Origin: Thermoflexales bacterium
GTDB lineage: Bacteria > Chloroflexota > Anaerolineae > J036 > Brachytrichaceae
Reading direction: 5' to 3'
Assembly: GCA_025056895.1 (NCBI GenBank)
Contig: JANWVJ010000007.1
Location: 1-53,936 of the forward strand
DNA length: 53,936 nt
Part shown: piece after piece, positions 9,622-18,381 of the stretch
Layout: the number at the start of each line of letters is the position of its first letter
How positions within the stretch are numbered: the stretch's first letter is position 1
Program-made: the position numbers and the translations under genes
The notes under the pieces: model-generated
The model's input: only the letters and a program-made list of their open reading frames with translations
The model's database searches: none
Told to the model about the DNA's origin: nothing

Positions 9622-9660
9622 AATTCGTTCGCTATAGACACAGCCACAGGAGGAACAGCC

Positions 9661-10032
9661 ATGCCAGCAGTGAAGTCTCTTGAAGAATTGAGAAAGCTGC
9701 GCGAAGAAGCGATTCAAAAGCGCAAGGCGAAGACAACCAGCGGCGACGTTCAAATCACCGTGGCGATGGGCACATGCGGCATCGCCGCCGGCGCGCGCGA
9801 CACCATGCGCGCTGTGCTGGACGAGATCGAGGCTAACAACCTAACCGGCGTGATCGTCAAACAGACCGGCTGCATCGGCTTGTGCGAACTCGAGCCGATT
9901 GTGATGGTCGAAATCGGCGGTCAACCGAAAGTCACTTACGGCAAAGTCAACGTTGAGCGGGCGCGCCAGATCATGAAAGAGCACGTCGTCGGCGGCAAAG
10001 TCTTGTCGGAATATGTGATCCAGAGCGCTTAG
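9661..10032 (+). CDS. thioredoxin-like [2Fe-2S] ferredoxin (HndB-like)
   Basis: VAMGTCGIAAGARDTMRAVLDEI...KQTGCIGLCELEPIVMVEIGGQPKVTYGKV. Confidence 0.85.
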   Translation: MPAVKSLEELRKLREEAIQKRKAKTTSGDVQITVAMGTCGIAAGARDTMRAVLDEIEANNLTGVIVKQTGCIGLCELEPIVMVEIGGQPKVTYGKVNVERARQIMKEHVVGGKVLSEYVIQSA

Positions 10033-10052
10033 GGCAACCCGGACTACCGGTT

Positions 10053-10080
10053 CCGAATGCCGGACTGAAGCCGGCATCGG
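10053..10080 (+). other. intercistronic hairpin
   Basis: CCGA(A)TGCCGG-ACTGAAG-CCGGCATCGG. Confidence 0.5.
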
Positions 10081-10128
10081 GCCGGCAATCCAAAGTTGGA
10101 CCGTCTAAATCCAAACCCGTCAATTGCC

Positions 10129-11907
10129 ATGAAATACTTCCGCAGTCACGTCCTTGTGTGCGTCGATCCGGAGTGCTTGTCTAAAGGGGCGCATGATGTG
10201 ATGGATGCGCTCAACGACGAGCTGGTTGCTCAGGGGCTGATCGACGAAGTGCAAGTTTTGGAAACTTCACGCATTGGTGACTGTGCCATTGGGCCAGAAC
10301 TGATGGTGTACCCCGAAGGCGTTCATTACGCCGGCCTATCTGTCGATGACATTCCGTTCCTGGTGGAAGAGCACTTCCTCAAGGGCCGCATCGCCAAAAA
10401 GTTCGTTGCACCGCCTAAAGTCGTCACCGACGAAGAGCTGGGGGCGCCGATGGCGAAAGAGGTGCGCGTGGTGTTGCGCAATTGCGGCAAGATCGACCCG
10501 GAAAACATCGACGATTACATCGCCGAAGACGGCTATGCTGCGCTGGAGAAGGTGCTGGGCAGCATGACGCCGGAGCAAGTGATCGAAGAGATTCTGGCCT
10601 CCGGCTTGCGTGGGCGCGGCGGCGCCGGCTTTCCAACCGGTCGCAAGTGGCAGTTTGCCCGCGCCTCCAAAGCGACGCCCAAATACATGATCTGCAACGC
10701 CGATGAAGGCGACCCGGGCGCATTCATGAACCGGCGTGTGCTGGAAGGCGATCCGCACTCCGTTTTAGAAGGCATGATCATCGGCGGGTATGCTGTCGGC
10801 GCCAGCCGAGGCTATATCTATTGCCGCGCCGAATATCCCGTTGCTGTGCGTACCCTGCGCATCGCGATCGATCAAGCGCGTGCATATGGCTTGCTGGGCG
10901 AGAACATCTTGGGCAGCGGTTTCTCGTTCGACATCGAAGTGCGCGTGGGCGCCGGCGCGTTTGTATGTGGTGAAGAGACGGCGCTAATGGCCTCGATCGA
11001 AGGCCGGCGCGGTGAACCACGCCCCCGTCCCCCCTTCCCCGCCGTGAGCGGCCTGTGGGGCAAGCCCACCAACATCAACAATGTTGAGACCTATGCCAAC
11101 GTGCCGCAAATCATCCTGAAAGGTGCGCACTGGTTCGCCGGCATGGGCACCGAAAAGAGCAAGGGCACCAAGACGTTTGCCTTGGCCGGTGATGTGAATC
11201 ACACCGGCCTGATCGAAGTGCCGCTGGGCATCAACCTGCGTGAAGTGATCTACGACGTAGCGCAGGGCATCAAGAACGGCAAGAAACTCAAGGCCGTGCA
11301 GATCGGCGGGCCGATGGGCGGTTGCTTGCCTGAAGAGTATCTCGATCGGCCGATCGACTACGAGTCGCTGGCAGCAGCCGGCACCATCATGGGTTCGGGC
11401 GGCTTCGTCGTGATGGATGAAGACACCTGCATGGTCGATATTGCCCGCTTCTTCATGGAGTTCACCCAGGACGAAAGCTGCGGCAAGTGTACGCCTTGTC
11501 GGGTAGGCACCCGACGCATGTTGGAAATCCTCCAGCGCATCTGCGACGGCGACGGACGCGACGGCGATATCGAGACCCTCGAATACCTGTGCAAGTGGAT
11601 CAAAACCACCAGCCTATGCGGTTTAGGCCAAGGCGCGCCGAATCCGGTAGAAAGCACGCTCAAGCACTTCCGCCACGAGTACGAGGCGCACATCTACGAG
11701 AAGCGCTGTCCGGCTAAAGTGTGCAAGGGCCTGATTCGTTACGAGATCGTGGATGCTTGCACTGGCTGCACCGTGTGCGCGCGGAATTGCCCGGTCAACG
11801 CCATCACCGGCCAGCGCCGCCAGTTGCACGTGATCGACCCGAATATCTGCATTCGCTGCGGCATCTGCCAGCAGGTGTGTAACTTTAACGCCGTCGTCAT
11901 CCGTTGA
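10129..11907 (+). CDS. NuoF/HydB-type NADH-binding flavoprotein with C-terminal 2x[4Fe-4S] domain, copy 1
   Basis: GLRGRGGAGFPTGRKWQFA, NADEGDPGAFMNR, ESCGKCTPCRVGTRRM, C-terminal CTGCTVCARNCP...CIRCGICQQVC; ATG at 10129 preferred over TTG at 10096. Confidence 0.93.
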   Translation: MKYFRSHVLVCVDPECLSKGAHDVMDALNDELVAQGLIDEVQVLETSRIGDCAIGPELMVYPEGVHYAGLSVDDIPFLVEEHFLKGRIAKKFVAPPKVVTDEELGAPMAKEVRVVLRNCGKIDPENIDDYIAEDGYAALEKVLGSMTPEQVIEEILASGLRGRGGAGFPTGRKWQFARASKATPKYMICNADEGDPGAFMNRRVLEGDPHSVLEGMIIGGYAVGASRGYIYCRAEYPVAVRTLRIAIDQARAYGLLGENILGSGFSFDIEVRVGAGAFVCGEETALMASIEGRRGEPRPRPPFPAVSGLWGKPTNINNVETYANVPQIILKGAHWFAGMGTEKSKGTKTFALAGDVNHTGLIEVPLGINLREVIYDVAQGIKNGKKLKAVQIGGPMGGCLPEEYLDRPIDYESLAAAGTIMGSGGFVVMDEDTCMVDIARFFMEFTQDESCGKCTPCRVGTRRMLEILQRICDGDGRDGDIETLEYLCKWIKTTSLCGLGQGAPNPVESTLKHFRHEYEAHIYEKRCPAKVCKGLIRYEIVDACTGCTVCARNCPVNAITGQRRQLHVIDPNICIRCGICQQVCNFNAVVIR

Positions 11908-11912
11908 TGCCG

Positions 11913-11940
11913 GTCCCGAAGATGGAAAAGATCGGGAGAC
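11913..11940 (+). other. intercistronic hairpin
   Basis: GTCCCGA...TCGGGA(G)AC directly after the nuoF1 stop. Confidence 0.4.
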
Positions 11941-11999
11941 GTTCGAGCAACTTGTTTATGGGCTTCGTGCCCTGGTGGTGAACGAGATGGAGGTCATCG

Positions 12000-12551
12000 A
12001 TGTCTGTGGAGACGACCGAAGTCGAAGGGATTGAGCCGGCTGTCGTTCATCCGCCGCGCCATGCTTGGAGCGAAGAAGAAGTGCGCGCCGCCGTGCAGGC
12101 AGCGATCGCGCGCCGCGCCGGCGCCGCTTCGGACCCACTTCAGATGCGCGAGGAGCTGATCCCGATCCTCAGCGACATCAACCAAACTCTGGGTTACCTG
12201 CCGCCGGAGGCATTCGTCGAGGTCGGTAAACAGTTGCGCATGCCGGTCAGCCAGTTGTTTTCGGTGGCCAGCTTCTACCAGATGCTGTCCACCAAGCCCC
12301 GCGGCCGGCATGTCGTTCAGTTTTGCGAAAGCGCGCCCTGCCATGTGGTTGGGGGACGGCAAGTTTGGGCGGCATTACAGGAGGCGCTCAAACTCGGCCC
12401 GGGCGAGACCAGCCCCGATGGCAAATGGACGTTGCAGACCACCAGTTGCATCGGCATTTGCGCCGTCGGGCCGGTGTTGATTGTGGATGCAGACATCTAC
12501 GGCAACGTGACGCCAGCGCAAGTGACGGAAATCCTGGCCAAGTATCGCTAA
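12000..12551 (+). CDS. NuoE/HoxE-like [2Fe-2S] subunit, copy 2
   Basis: SVASFYQMLSTKPRGRHVVQFCESAPCHVVGG...TSCIGICAVGPVLIVDADIYGNVTPAQV. Confidence 0.92.
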   Translation: MSVETTEVEGIEPAVVHPPRHAWSEEEVRAAVQAAIARRAGAASDPLQMREELIPILSDINQTLGYLPPEAFVEVGKQLRMPVSQLFSVASFYQMLSTKPRGRHVVQFCESAPCHVVGGRQVWAALQEALKLGPGETSPDGKWTLQTTSCIGICAVGPVLIVDADIYGNVTPAQVTEILAKYR

Positions 12552-12561
12552 GGAGGCGACC

Positions 12562-14202
12562 ATGAAAGCAGTTCGCTCGCTTGTCCTGGTCTCGAACGAT
12601 CCCGATAGCGTCGCGCGTGGGGCGCAGGAAGTGTACCGACGCATTCAGGAGGAAGTGAAAGCGTTCGGCTTGCAGGATGAGGTGGCCGTCACGATGGTGG
12701 CCGACATCGGGCGGCATGACGCCGTTCCGATGGTGATGGTGTATCCAGAGGCCGTCGTGTACGGTCCGATCAGGCCGGATGATGTCAAAACGCTGGTCGA
12801 AGAACATCTCTACAAAGGTCGTATCGCGCCCGGCTTGATGGCGCCGACGCGCGAGCTAACCGGCCGCATCGCTTGGCTGTCGGCGCGCAAAGGCACGCTG
12901 CCGGCCGAACAGCGCATCGTTCTAGAGCGCGCCGGTGTGATCGATCCAGAAGATATCGAGGACTACATCGCCCACGAGGGCTATGTGGCGCTGGGCAAGG
13001 CCCTGACCGAAATGCAGCCGGCCGATGTAATCGAAGAGATCGCCCGCTCCGGCTTGCGGGGGCGTGGTGGCGCGGGGTTCCCCACCGGCACCAAGATGAA
13101 AATGGTGGCCCGCGAGCAGCACCCCAAAAAATACGTGATCTGCAATGCAGACGAAAGTGAGCCGGGCACGTTCAAAGATCGTCTGATTCTGGAAGGCGAC
13201 CCTCACAGCATCATCGAGGCGATGGTGCTGGCCGCATACGCTGTGGGCGCGGATGAAGGCTTCGTCTATGTGCGCGGCGAGTATGTGTTGGCTCAGGCGC
13301 GGTTGAAGAAAGCCATCGCCCAAGCCGAGGAAATGGGCTTTCTGGGACAAGATATCTTCGGCAGCGGCTTCAATTTCAAACTGCACATCCACTCAGGCGC
13401 CGGCGCGTATGTGTGCGGCGAAGAGACTGCGCTGATCGAATCGATTGAAGGCAAGCGCGGCGAACCGCGCCCACGTCCACCTTATCCCACCCAAGTTGGC
13501 TTATGGGGCAAGCCGACGCTGGTCAATAACGTCGAAACGCTGGCCAATCTGCCACCGATTATTCGCAACGGCGCATCTTGGTTCAAACAGTTCGGCACGC
13601 CGAACAGCACCGGCACGAAGGTCTACACCATCCTAGGCAATGTCAACATGACCGGCCTGGTGGAAGTGCCGATGGGCATCACCTTGCGCGAGGTGATCTC
13701 TATCTATGCCAAAGGTATGCGCGATGGGCGCACCTTCAAGCTGGCCCAAACCGGCGGATCAAGCGGTTCGATCATTCCGGCTGCGTTGCAAGACACGCCG
13801 ATGGATTTCGACTCCTACGCCAAAGCCGGCGTGTCGCTGGGTTCCGGCGCATTGCTTATATGCGATGAGGATACCTGCGTTGTGGACTTGGCCAAGGTAT
13901 TGATGAATTTCTTCAGGAGCGAAAGCTGCGGGAGGTGTGGCCCATGCCGTATCGGCACCGAACGCGCCCACCAGATTTTGGATGCGATGTCGCAGGGCGT
14001 TGGCAAACTGAGCGACCTGAACGACCTAGAGATGTTGGCAAACGGCCTGAATCAATTCTCGAACTGCGGCCTAGGGCAAACGGCAGCCGTGCCAATCCGC
14101 GATATGTTGCGCCATTTCCGCGCTGAAGTAGAGGCCCATATCAAGCTCAAGGTGTGCCCGGCGGGTGCGTGCGCCATGTCCGGTATTGCCGGCCGCCATT
14201 GA
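12562..14202 (+). CDS. NuoF/HoxF-like flavoprotein lacking C-terminal ferredoxin domain, copy 2
   Basis: GLRGRGGAGFPTGTKMKMV, NADESEPGTFKDR, ESCGRCGPCRIGTERAHQILDAM; ends KVCPAGACAMSGIAGRH. Confidence 0.92.
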   Translation: MKAVRSLVLVSNDPDSVARGAQEVYRRIQEEVKAFGLQDEVAVTMVADIGRHDAVPMVMVYPEAVVYGPIRPDDVKTLVEEHLYKGRIAPGLMAPTRELTGRIAWLSARKGTLPAEQRIVLERAGVIDPEDIEDYIAHEGYVALGKALTEMQPADVIEEIARSGLRGRGGAGFPTGTKMKMVAREQHPKKYVICNADESEPGTFKDRLILEGDPHSIIEAMVLAAYAVGADEGFVYVRGEYVLAQARLKKAIAQAEEMGFLGQDIFGSGFNFKLHIHSGAGAYVCGEETALIESIEGKRGEPRPRPPYPTQVGLWGKPTLVNNVETLANLPPIIRNGASWFKQFGTPNSTGTKVYTILGNVNMTGLVEVPMGITLREVISIYAKGMRDGRTFKLAQTGGSSGSIIPAALQDTPMDFDSYAKAGVSLGSGALLICDEDTCVVDLAKVLMNFFRSESCGRCGPCRIGTERAHQILDAMSQGVGKLSDLNDLEMLANGLNQFSNCGLGQTAAVPIRDMLRHFRAEVEAHIKLKVCPAGACAMSGIAGRH

Positions 14203-14227
14203 TGGCAGATCACAGACGACGGATCAT

Positions 14228-14246
14228 AGATGACAGACAGTCATCT
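14228..14246 (+). other. intercistronic hairpin
   Basis: AGATGAC-AGACA-GTCATCT perfect 7-bp stem between nuoF2 and nuoG. Confidence 0.5.
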
Positions 14247-14302
14247 CCGATTTCTGACTACTGACTACCGGCCACTGACTACTCATAAAGAGGATTTGCA
14301 AG

Positions 14303-16159
14303 ATGGTCAACCTCAAAATTGACGGACAAGAGATCAGCGCACCCGAAGGGACGACTGTGCTGCGCGCTGCCGAGGCCGCCGGCATTGCGATCCCCAAGCT
14401 GTGCGACCACAAAGAGTTGACGCCGTATGGCGGTTGCCGGCTGTGCCTGGTGGAAGTGGAAGGCGCGCGCACGTTGCAGCCTTCGTGCACGCTGCCGGTC
14501 AGCGACAAGATGGTGGTATGGACGAACACGCCCCAAGTGCGCGAGGCGCGCCGGTTTGTGCTGTCGCTCATCTTTAGCGAGCGCAACCACTTTTGTATGT
14601 ACTGCCCGGTGAGCGGCGGGGACTGCGAGCTGCAAAATGCGGCCTACGCCGAAGGCATGACGCACTGGCCGTTGCAGCCCAACTGGCAGCCCTATCCGGT
14701 AGATGCCTCGCACAAAGATTTTGTGCTGGACAACAACCGCTGCATCCTGTGCCGGCGGTGCATCCGCGCATGCGGCGAGCTGGTGGGCAACTTCACCCTC
14801 GGCGTTGAGGAGCGCGGCGCGCGCACCATGGTCATCGCCGACCTGGGCGTGCCCCTGGGCGAAAGCACCTGTATCGCCTGTGGCACGTGCATCCAAGTCT
14901 GCCCGACCGGCGCTCTGATCGACCGCGCCGGCGCCTATCGCGGCCGCGAAAAGGACAGCCAGAAGACGGCTTCGATCTGCGCCGGCTGTAGCATCGGGTG
15001 TGGCGTCGTCTTGATCACACGCGACAACAACCTGTTGCGCATCGAGGGCGACTGGGACGCGCCGGTGAATCAAGGGCTGTTATGCGAACTGGGCCGCTTC
15101 AGACCGTTAGATGACCCTGGACAGCGCATTTTGACGCCGCTGGTCAGGAAAGACGGTGCATTAAAAGCAGCAACCTGGGAAGAGGCCATCGGCGTGACAG
15201 CAGCAAAATTGCAACCGCTGGCCGGCAAGAACGGCAGCGGAATGGCAGCAATTGCCTCGCCGCGCCTGACCGCCGAAACGTTGTGTGCATTCAGCGAGTT
15301 GTTTGCGACCAAACTGGGCAGCGCCCAGCTCGCCACAACGGACGACCCAGCGCCGGCTCCGGTTCCTTCTACCGGAACGTTGGCCGACCTGCACCAGGCA
15401 GATTGTGTGGTGGTGGCCGGCGCAGATTTAGTCGCCAATCATCAGGTGGCCGGATTCTTTATCAAGCGCGCCGTGCCGAAGGGGACCCGACTGATCGTGA
15501 TCGACGCCGGCGAGAGCCAGATGAAAGCGCTTGCCGACTGCGCGATCACACCCAATAAAGGCGGTGAGCCGAGCGCCATCGCCGGCATTGTGGCGGCGCT
15601 GAAGAATCAGGCCGTTGACGTTCTCGCGGCGCACAGCGGCGCGCCGGCAGACGCGCTGGCCAAAGCGGCCTCCATGCTGGCAGCAGCTAAAACGCCCGTG
15701 ATCGTAGCCGGCCCGCATAAGCACTTGGCGGGGGCGCTGTCCGAACTGGCCGACACAGTCGCGGCGAAGATTGTAAGCGTCTACGGGAAAGCCAACACCC
15801 GAGCCGCCCTGGCTTACAAGATAGATGGCGCGTTTGATCCAAAAGGAAAGCAAGCCGTATTCGTTGCTCTGGGCGACGAAAAGCCCACTCAGAAGCTGAT
15901 CCAGCAAGTGGAGCATGTGCCGTTCGTGGTGGTCCAGGCAGCTTACACGTCGCAACTAACGGCCGTCGCCGACGTCGTCTTTCCGGTCGAGACATGGGCC
16001 GAACAGGAGGGTCACTTTGTCAACGTCGAGGGCGCCGTTCAGCGTGTACAGCGCGGCTTGATTCCGCCGGATGAGGTGTGGTCGAGCGCTCGGGTCCTGC
16101 ACGTCTTGGCGCAGAAGATGGGTTATGAGCTAACTGCCGATTGGCAGAGATCGCTTTAG
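14303..16159 (+). CDS. NuoG/HoxU-like iron-sulfur subunit with C-terminal molybdopterin-oxidoreductase-like domain
   Basis: CDHKELTPYGGCRLCLVEVEG, NHFCMYCPVSGGDCELQ, CILCRRCIRACGE, CIACGTCIQVCPTGAL, CAGCSIGCGV...GLLCELGRF. Confidence 0.9.
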   Translation: MVNLKIDGQEISAPEGTTVLRAAEAAGIAIPKLCDHKELTPYGGCRLCLVEVEGARTLQPSCTLPVSDKMVVWTNTPQVREARRFVLSLIFSERNHFCMYCPVSGGDCELQNAAYAEGMTHWPLQPNWQPYPVDASHKDFVLDNNRCILCRRCIRACGELVGNFTLGVEERGARTMVIADLGVPLGESTCIACGTCIQVCPTGALIDRAGAYRGREKDSQKTASICAGCSIGCGVVLITRDNNLLRIEGDWDAPVNQGLLCELGRFRPLDDPGQRILTPLVRKDGALKAATWEEAIGVTAAKLQPLAGKNGSGMAAIASPRLTAETLCAFSELFATKLGSAQLATTDDPAPAPVPSTGTLADLHQADCVVVAGADLVANHQVAGFFIKRAVPKGTRLIVIDAGESQMKALADCAITPNKGGEPSAIAGIVAALKNQAVDVLAAHSGAPADALAKAASMLAAAKTPVIVAGPHKHLAGALSELADTVAAKIVSVYGKANTRAALAYKIDGAFDPKGKQAVFVALGDEKPTQKLIQQVEHVPFVVVQAAYTSQLTAVADVVFPVETWAEQEGHFVNVEGAVQRVQRGLIPPDEVWSSARVLHVLAQKMGYELTADWQRSL

Positions 16160-16160
16160 A

Positions 16161-16186
16161 TGCAGGATTTTAAATAGCATCCTGCA
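16161..16186 (+). other. intercistronic hairpin
   Basis: TGCAGGAT-TTTAAATAGC-ATCCTGCA perfect 8-bp stem right after the nuoG stop. Confidence 0.6.
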
Positions 16187-16211
16187 CGTCGAAAGCGGAA
16201 GAGAGGTTGGT

Positions 16212-16754
16212 ATGGCAAAACCAAAAGTGTGCGATGACTGGCTGGCCGGATGCGCCGGCTGTGAAATGTCGCTGCTCGATATCGACGAGCGGATTCTGCA
16301 ACTGGTCGATCTGGTCGATCTGCGCTCGACGCCGATCACCGATTTAAAAGTGCCGGATGAAAGCGGCGTGGATGTCGGCATCCTTACCGGCGCAATCAAC
16401 AACACCTACAACGAAGAAGTGGCCCACACCATGCGCAAGCGCGCCAAAATCTTGGTGGCGTTGGGCGACTGCGCGGTGTTTGGGGGGGTGGTGGCCATGC
16501 GCAATTTCTTCAAACTAGAAGATGCGCTGAAAAGAGCCTACGTGGACACGGAAAGCACCGAGCCGGGCAGCAAAGTCCCGTCTGATCCAGAACTGGCGCG
16601 CCCGACAGTGGTGAAAGCGGTGGGCGAAGTAGTTAAGGTGGACGTGAATGTGCCAGGTTGTCCGCCGGATGCGGATGTCATCTTCTACGTGCTGAGCGAG
16701 TTGGCGCAAGGGCGCATGCCGGAATTGAAGGGCGAATTGTTGCACTGGCATTAG
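16212..16754 (+). CDS. hoxY: [NiFe]-hydrogenase small subunit
   Basis: KVCDDWLAGCAGCEMSLLDIDE; VALGDCAVFGGVVAMRN; VNVPGCPPDADVIFYVL. Confidence 0.93.
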   Translation: MAKPKVCDDWLAGCAGCEMSLLDIDERILQLVDLVDLRSTPITDLKVPDESGVDVGILTGAINNTYNEEVAHTMRKRAKILVALGDCAVFGGVVAMRNFFKLEDALKRAYVDTESTEPGSKVPSDPELARPTVVKAVGEVVKVDVNVPGCPPDADVIFYVLSELAQGRMPELKGELLHWH

Positions 16755-16845
16755 TTGAGATTGGGGAGTGCGTTTTGGGTGTTCGACTGCGCTGCACCAT
16801 CGCCGAATCCGAAATCGCACAGCTTCCATTTACACGGGAGAAGAA

Positions 16846-18276
16846 ATGAGCGCGCAAAAGATCACTATTGAGCCGGTCACCCGCATCGAAGGGCACGCCA
16901 AGGTGACCATTCATCTTGATGAAGCCGGCAATGTCAAGCGGGCCTACTTGCACATCAACGAATTTCGCGGCTTCGAGAAATTCTGTGAAGGTCGCATGTA
17001 CTTCGAGATGCCCAGCATCACGCCTCGCATCTGCGGCATCTGCCCGGTCAGCCACCACCTGGCTTCGGCCAAAGCGTGCGATCAGATCGTGGGGGCTGAG
17101 CCGCCGCGTCCGGCCAACTTGCTGCGCGAGCTGATGCACATGGGCCAGATCATCCAGAGCCACGGCATGCATTTCTTCGAGCTGGCCGGTCCGGACTTGT
17201 TGCTCGGCTTTGACGCCGATCCGGCCACCCGCAACGTCGTCGGCCTGATTCAAGCCAACCCAGAACTGGCCGTGAAAGCGGTGCGCCTGCGCAAGTACGG
17301 CCAGGAAATTATCAACACGCTGGGCGGGCGCAAAGTACATCCGAACTTTGCCATCCCCGGCGGCGTGAATAAGGCGTTGAAGCCGGCCGAACGCGACCAG
17401 ATTCTGGCCGGCTGGCAAGAGGCCCTGGAAACCACTCAACTTGGCATTGCCATTATCAAAGACTGGGCAGCGAAAAACAAAGAAGACATCGACAAGTTTG
17501 CCGTCTTCCCGACCGGTTATTTCGGTTTGGTCACGCCGCGCGGCAGCCTAGAGCTGTATCAGGGCGATTGCCGGCTGATCGACCAGAAGGGCAATCTGCT
17601 AGAGCAATTCCCGGCCAGCAATTACCTCGACTACATCCAGGAGCATGTGGAAGACTGGTCTTATCTCAAGTTCCCGTTTTACAAAAAGCTGGGCTGGCCA
17701 AAAGGCGTGTATCGTGTCGGGCCACTGGGTCGGTTGAATGTGGCCGACCGCATCGATACGCCTCTGGCCCATGAAGAATGGAAACTGTTTCGCAGCCTCA
17801 ACGGCGGCAAGCCGGTCGAGAACACCCTGCACTATCACTACGCTCGTCTGATCGAGACGCTGTTTGCCATCGAGAAGGTTCAACGGTTGCTAGACGATCC
17901 AGACATCTTCAGCACCGACATCCAAAACACCAAGCGAGAGTTTCACCCTGAAGCAGTCGGCGTTATTGAAGCCCCACGCGGCACACTGTTCCACCACTAC
18001 TGGGTGAGAGAGAACGGACAAATCGAGCGCGTGAATTTGATCGTTTCGACCGGCCACAACAACTACGCGATGAGCACGGCCGTCGATAGCGTGGCCAAGA
18101 CCTATATCAGCGGCCGGCAGGTGCGAGAGGGGTTGCTCAACCGCGTCGAGGCAGCCGTGCGCGCCTATGATCCGTGTCTGTCCTGCTCTACACATGCGCT
18201 AGGCCAGATGCCGATGATCATCGATATCGTCGGGCCGGACGGGCAGCTTGTGGAAACGTTGCGCCGCGATGGCTGA
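16846..18276 (+). CDS. hoxH: [NiFe]-hydrogenase large subunit
   Basis: [39 protein letters not shown]-terminal [12 protein letters not shown] plus extension; start at [11 protein letters not shown]. Confidence 0.96.
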   Translation: MSAQKITIEPVTRIEGHAKVTIHLDEAGNVKRAYLHINEFRGFEKFCEGRMYFEMPSITPRICGICPVSHHLASAKACDQIVGAEPPRPANLLRELMHMGQIIQSHGMHFFELAGPDLLLGFDADPATRNVVGLIQANPELAVKAVRLRKYGQEIINTLGGRKVHPNFAIPGGVNKALKPAERDQILAGWQEALETTQLGIAIIKDWAAKNKEDIDKFAVFPTGYFGLVTPRGSLELYQGDCRLIDQKGNLLEQFPASNYLDYIQEHVEDWSYLKFPFYKKLGWPKGVYRVGPLGRLNVADRIDTPLAHEEWKLFRSLNGGKPVENTLHYHYARLIETLFAIEKVQRLLDDPDIFSTDIQNTKREFHPEAVGVIEAPRGTLFHHYWVRENGQIERVNLIVSTGHNNYAMSTAVDSVAKTYISGRQVREGLLNRVEAAVRAYDPCLSCSTHALGQMPMIIDIVGPDGQLVETLRRDG

Positions 18277-18308
18277 CGGCGTCAGCAGCCTGCTGACGGC
18301 GTCAGCAG
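18273..18308 (+). repeat. tandem 17-bp repeat of an imperfect palindrome, can fold as a ~15-bp hairpin
   Basis: GCTGACGGCGTCAGCAG-CCT-GCTGACGGCGTCAGCAG; second copy is CTGCTGACG-G-CGTCAGCAG. Confidence 0.6.
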
Positions 18309-18326
18309 TTTGAAGGTACACCAAAC

Positions 18327-18367
18327 AACAAGAGGGAGCAGGTATGGAAACGCTCCCTCTTGTTTTG
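18327..18367. terminator. bidirectional intrinsic terminator between convergent hoxH and PPIase gene
   Basis: AACAAGAGGGAGC-loop-GCTCCCTCTTGTT (13-bp perfect stem) followed by TT; A-rich on the other side. Confidence 0.85.
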
Positions 18368-18381
18368 AGCGATTGAGGCAG

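Noticed and set aside
14279-15073. 264-aa - strand ORF opposite nuoG
   Set aside because: Antisense shadow ORF rich in Arg/His/Ala; overlapping + strand gene has clear Fe-S motifs
16678-17439. 253-aa - strand ORF opposite hoxY/hoxH
   Set aside because: Antisense shadow of clear hydrogenase genes
5698-18276. [FeFe]-hydrogenase cluster
   Set aside because: No HydA H-cluster motifs or HydEFG; catalytic subunits are clearly [NiFe]
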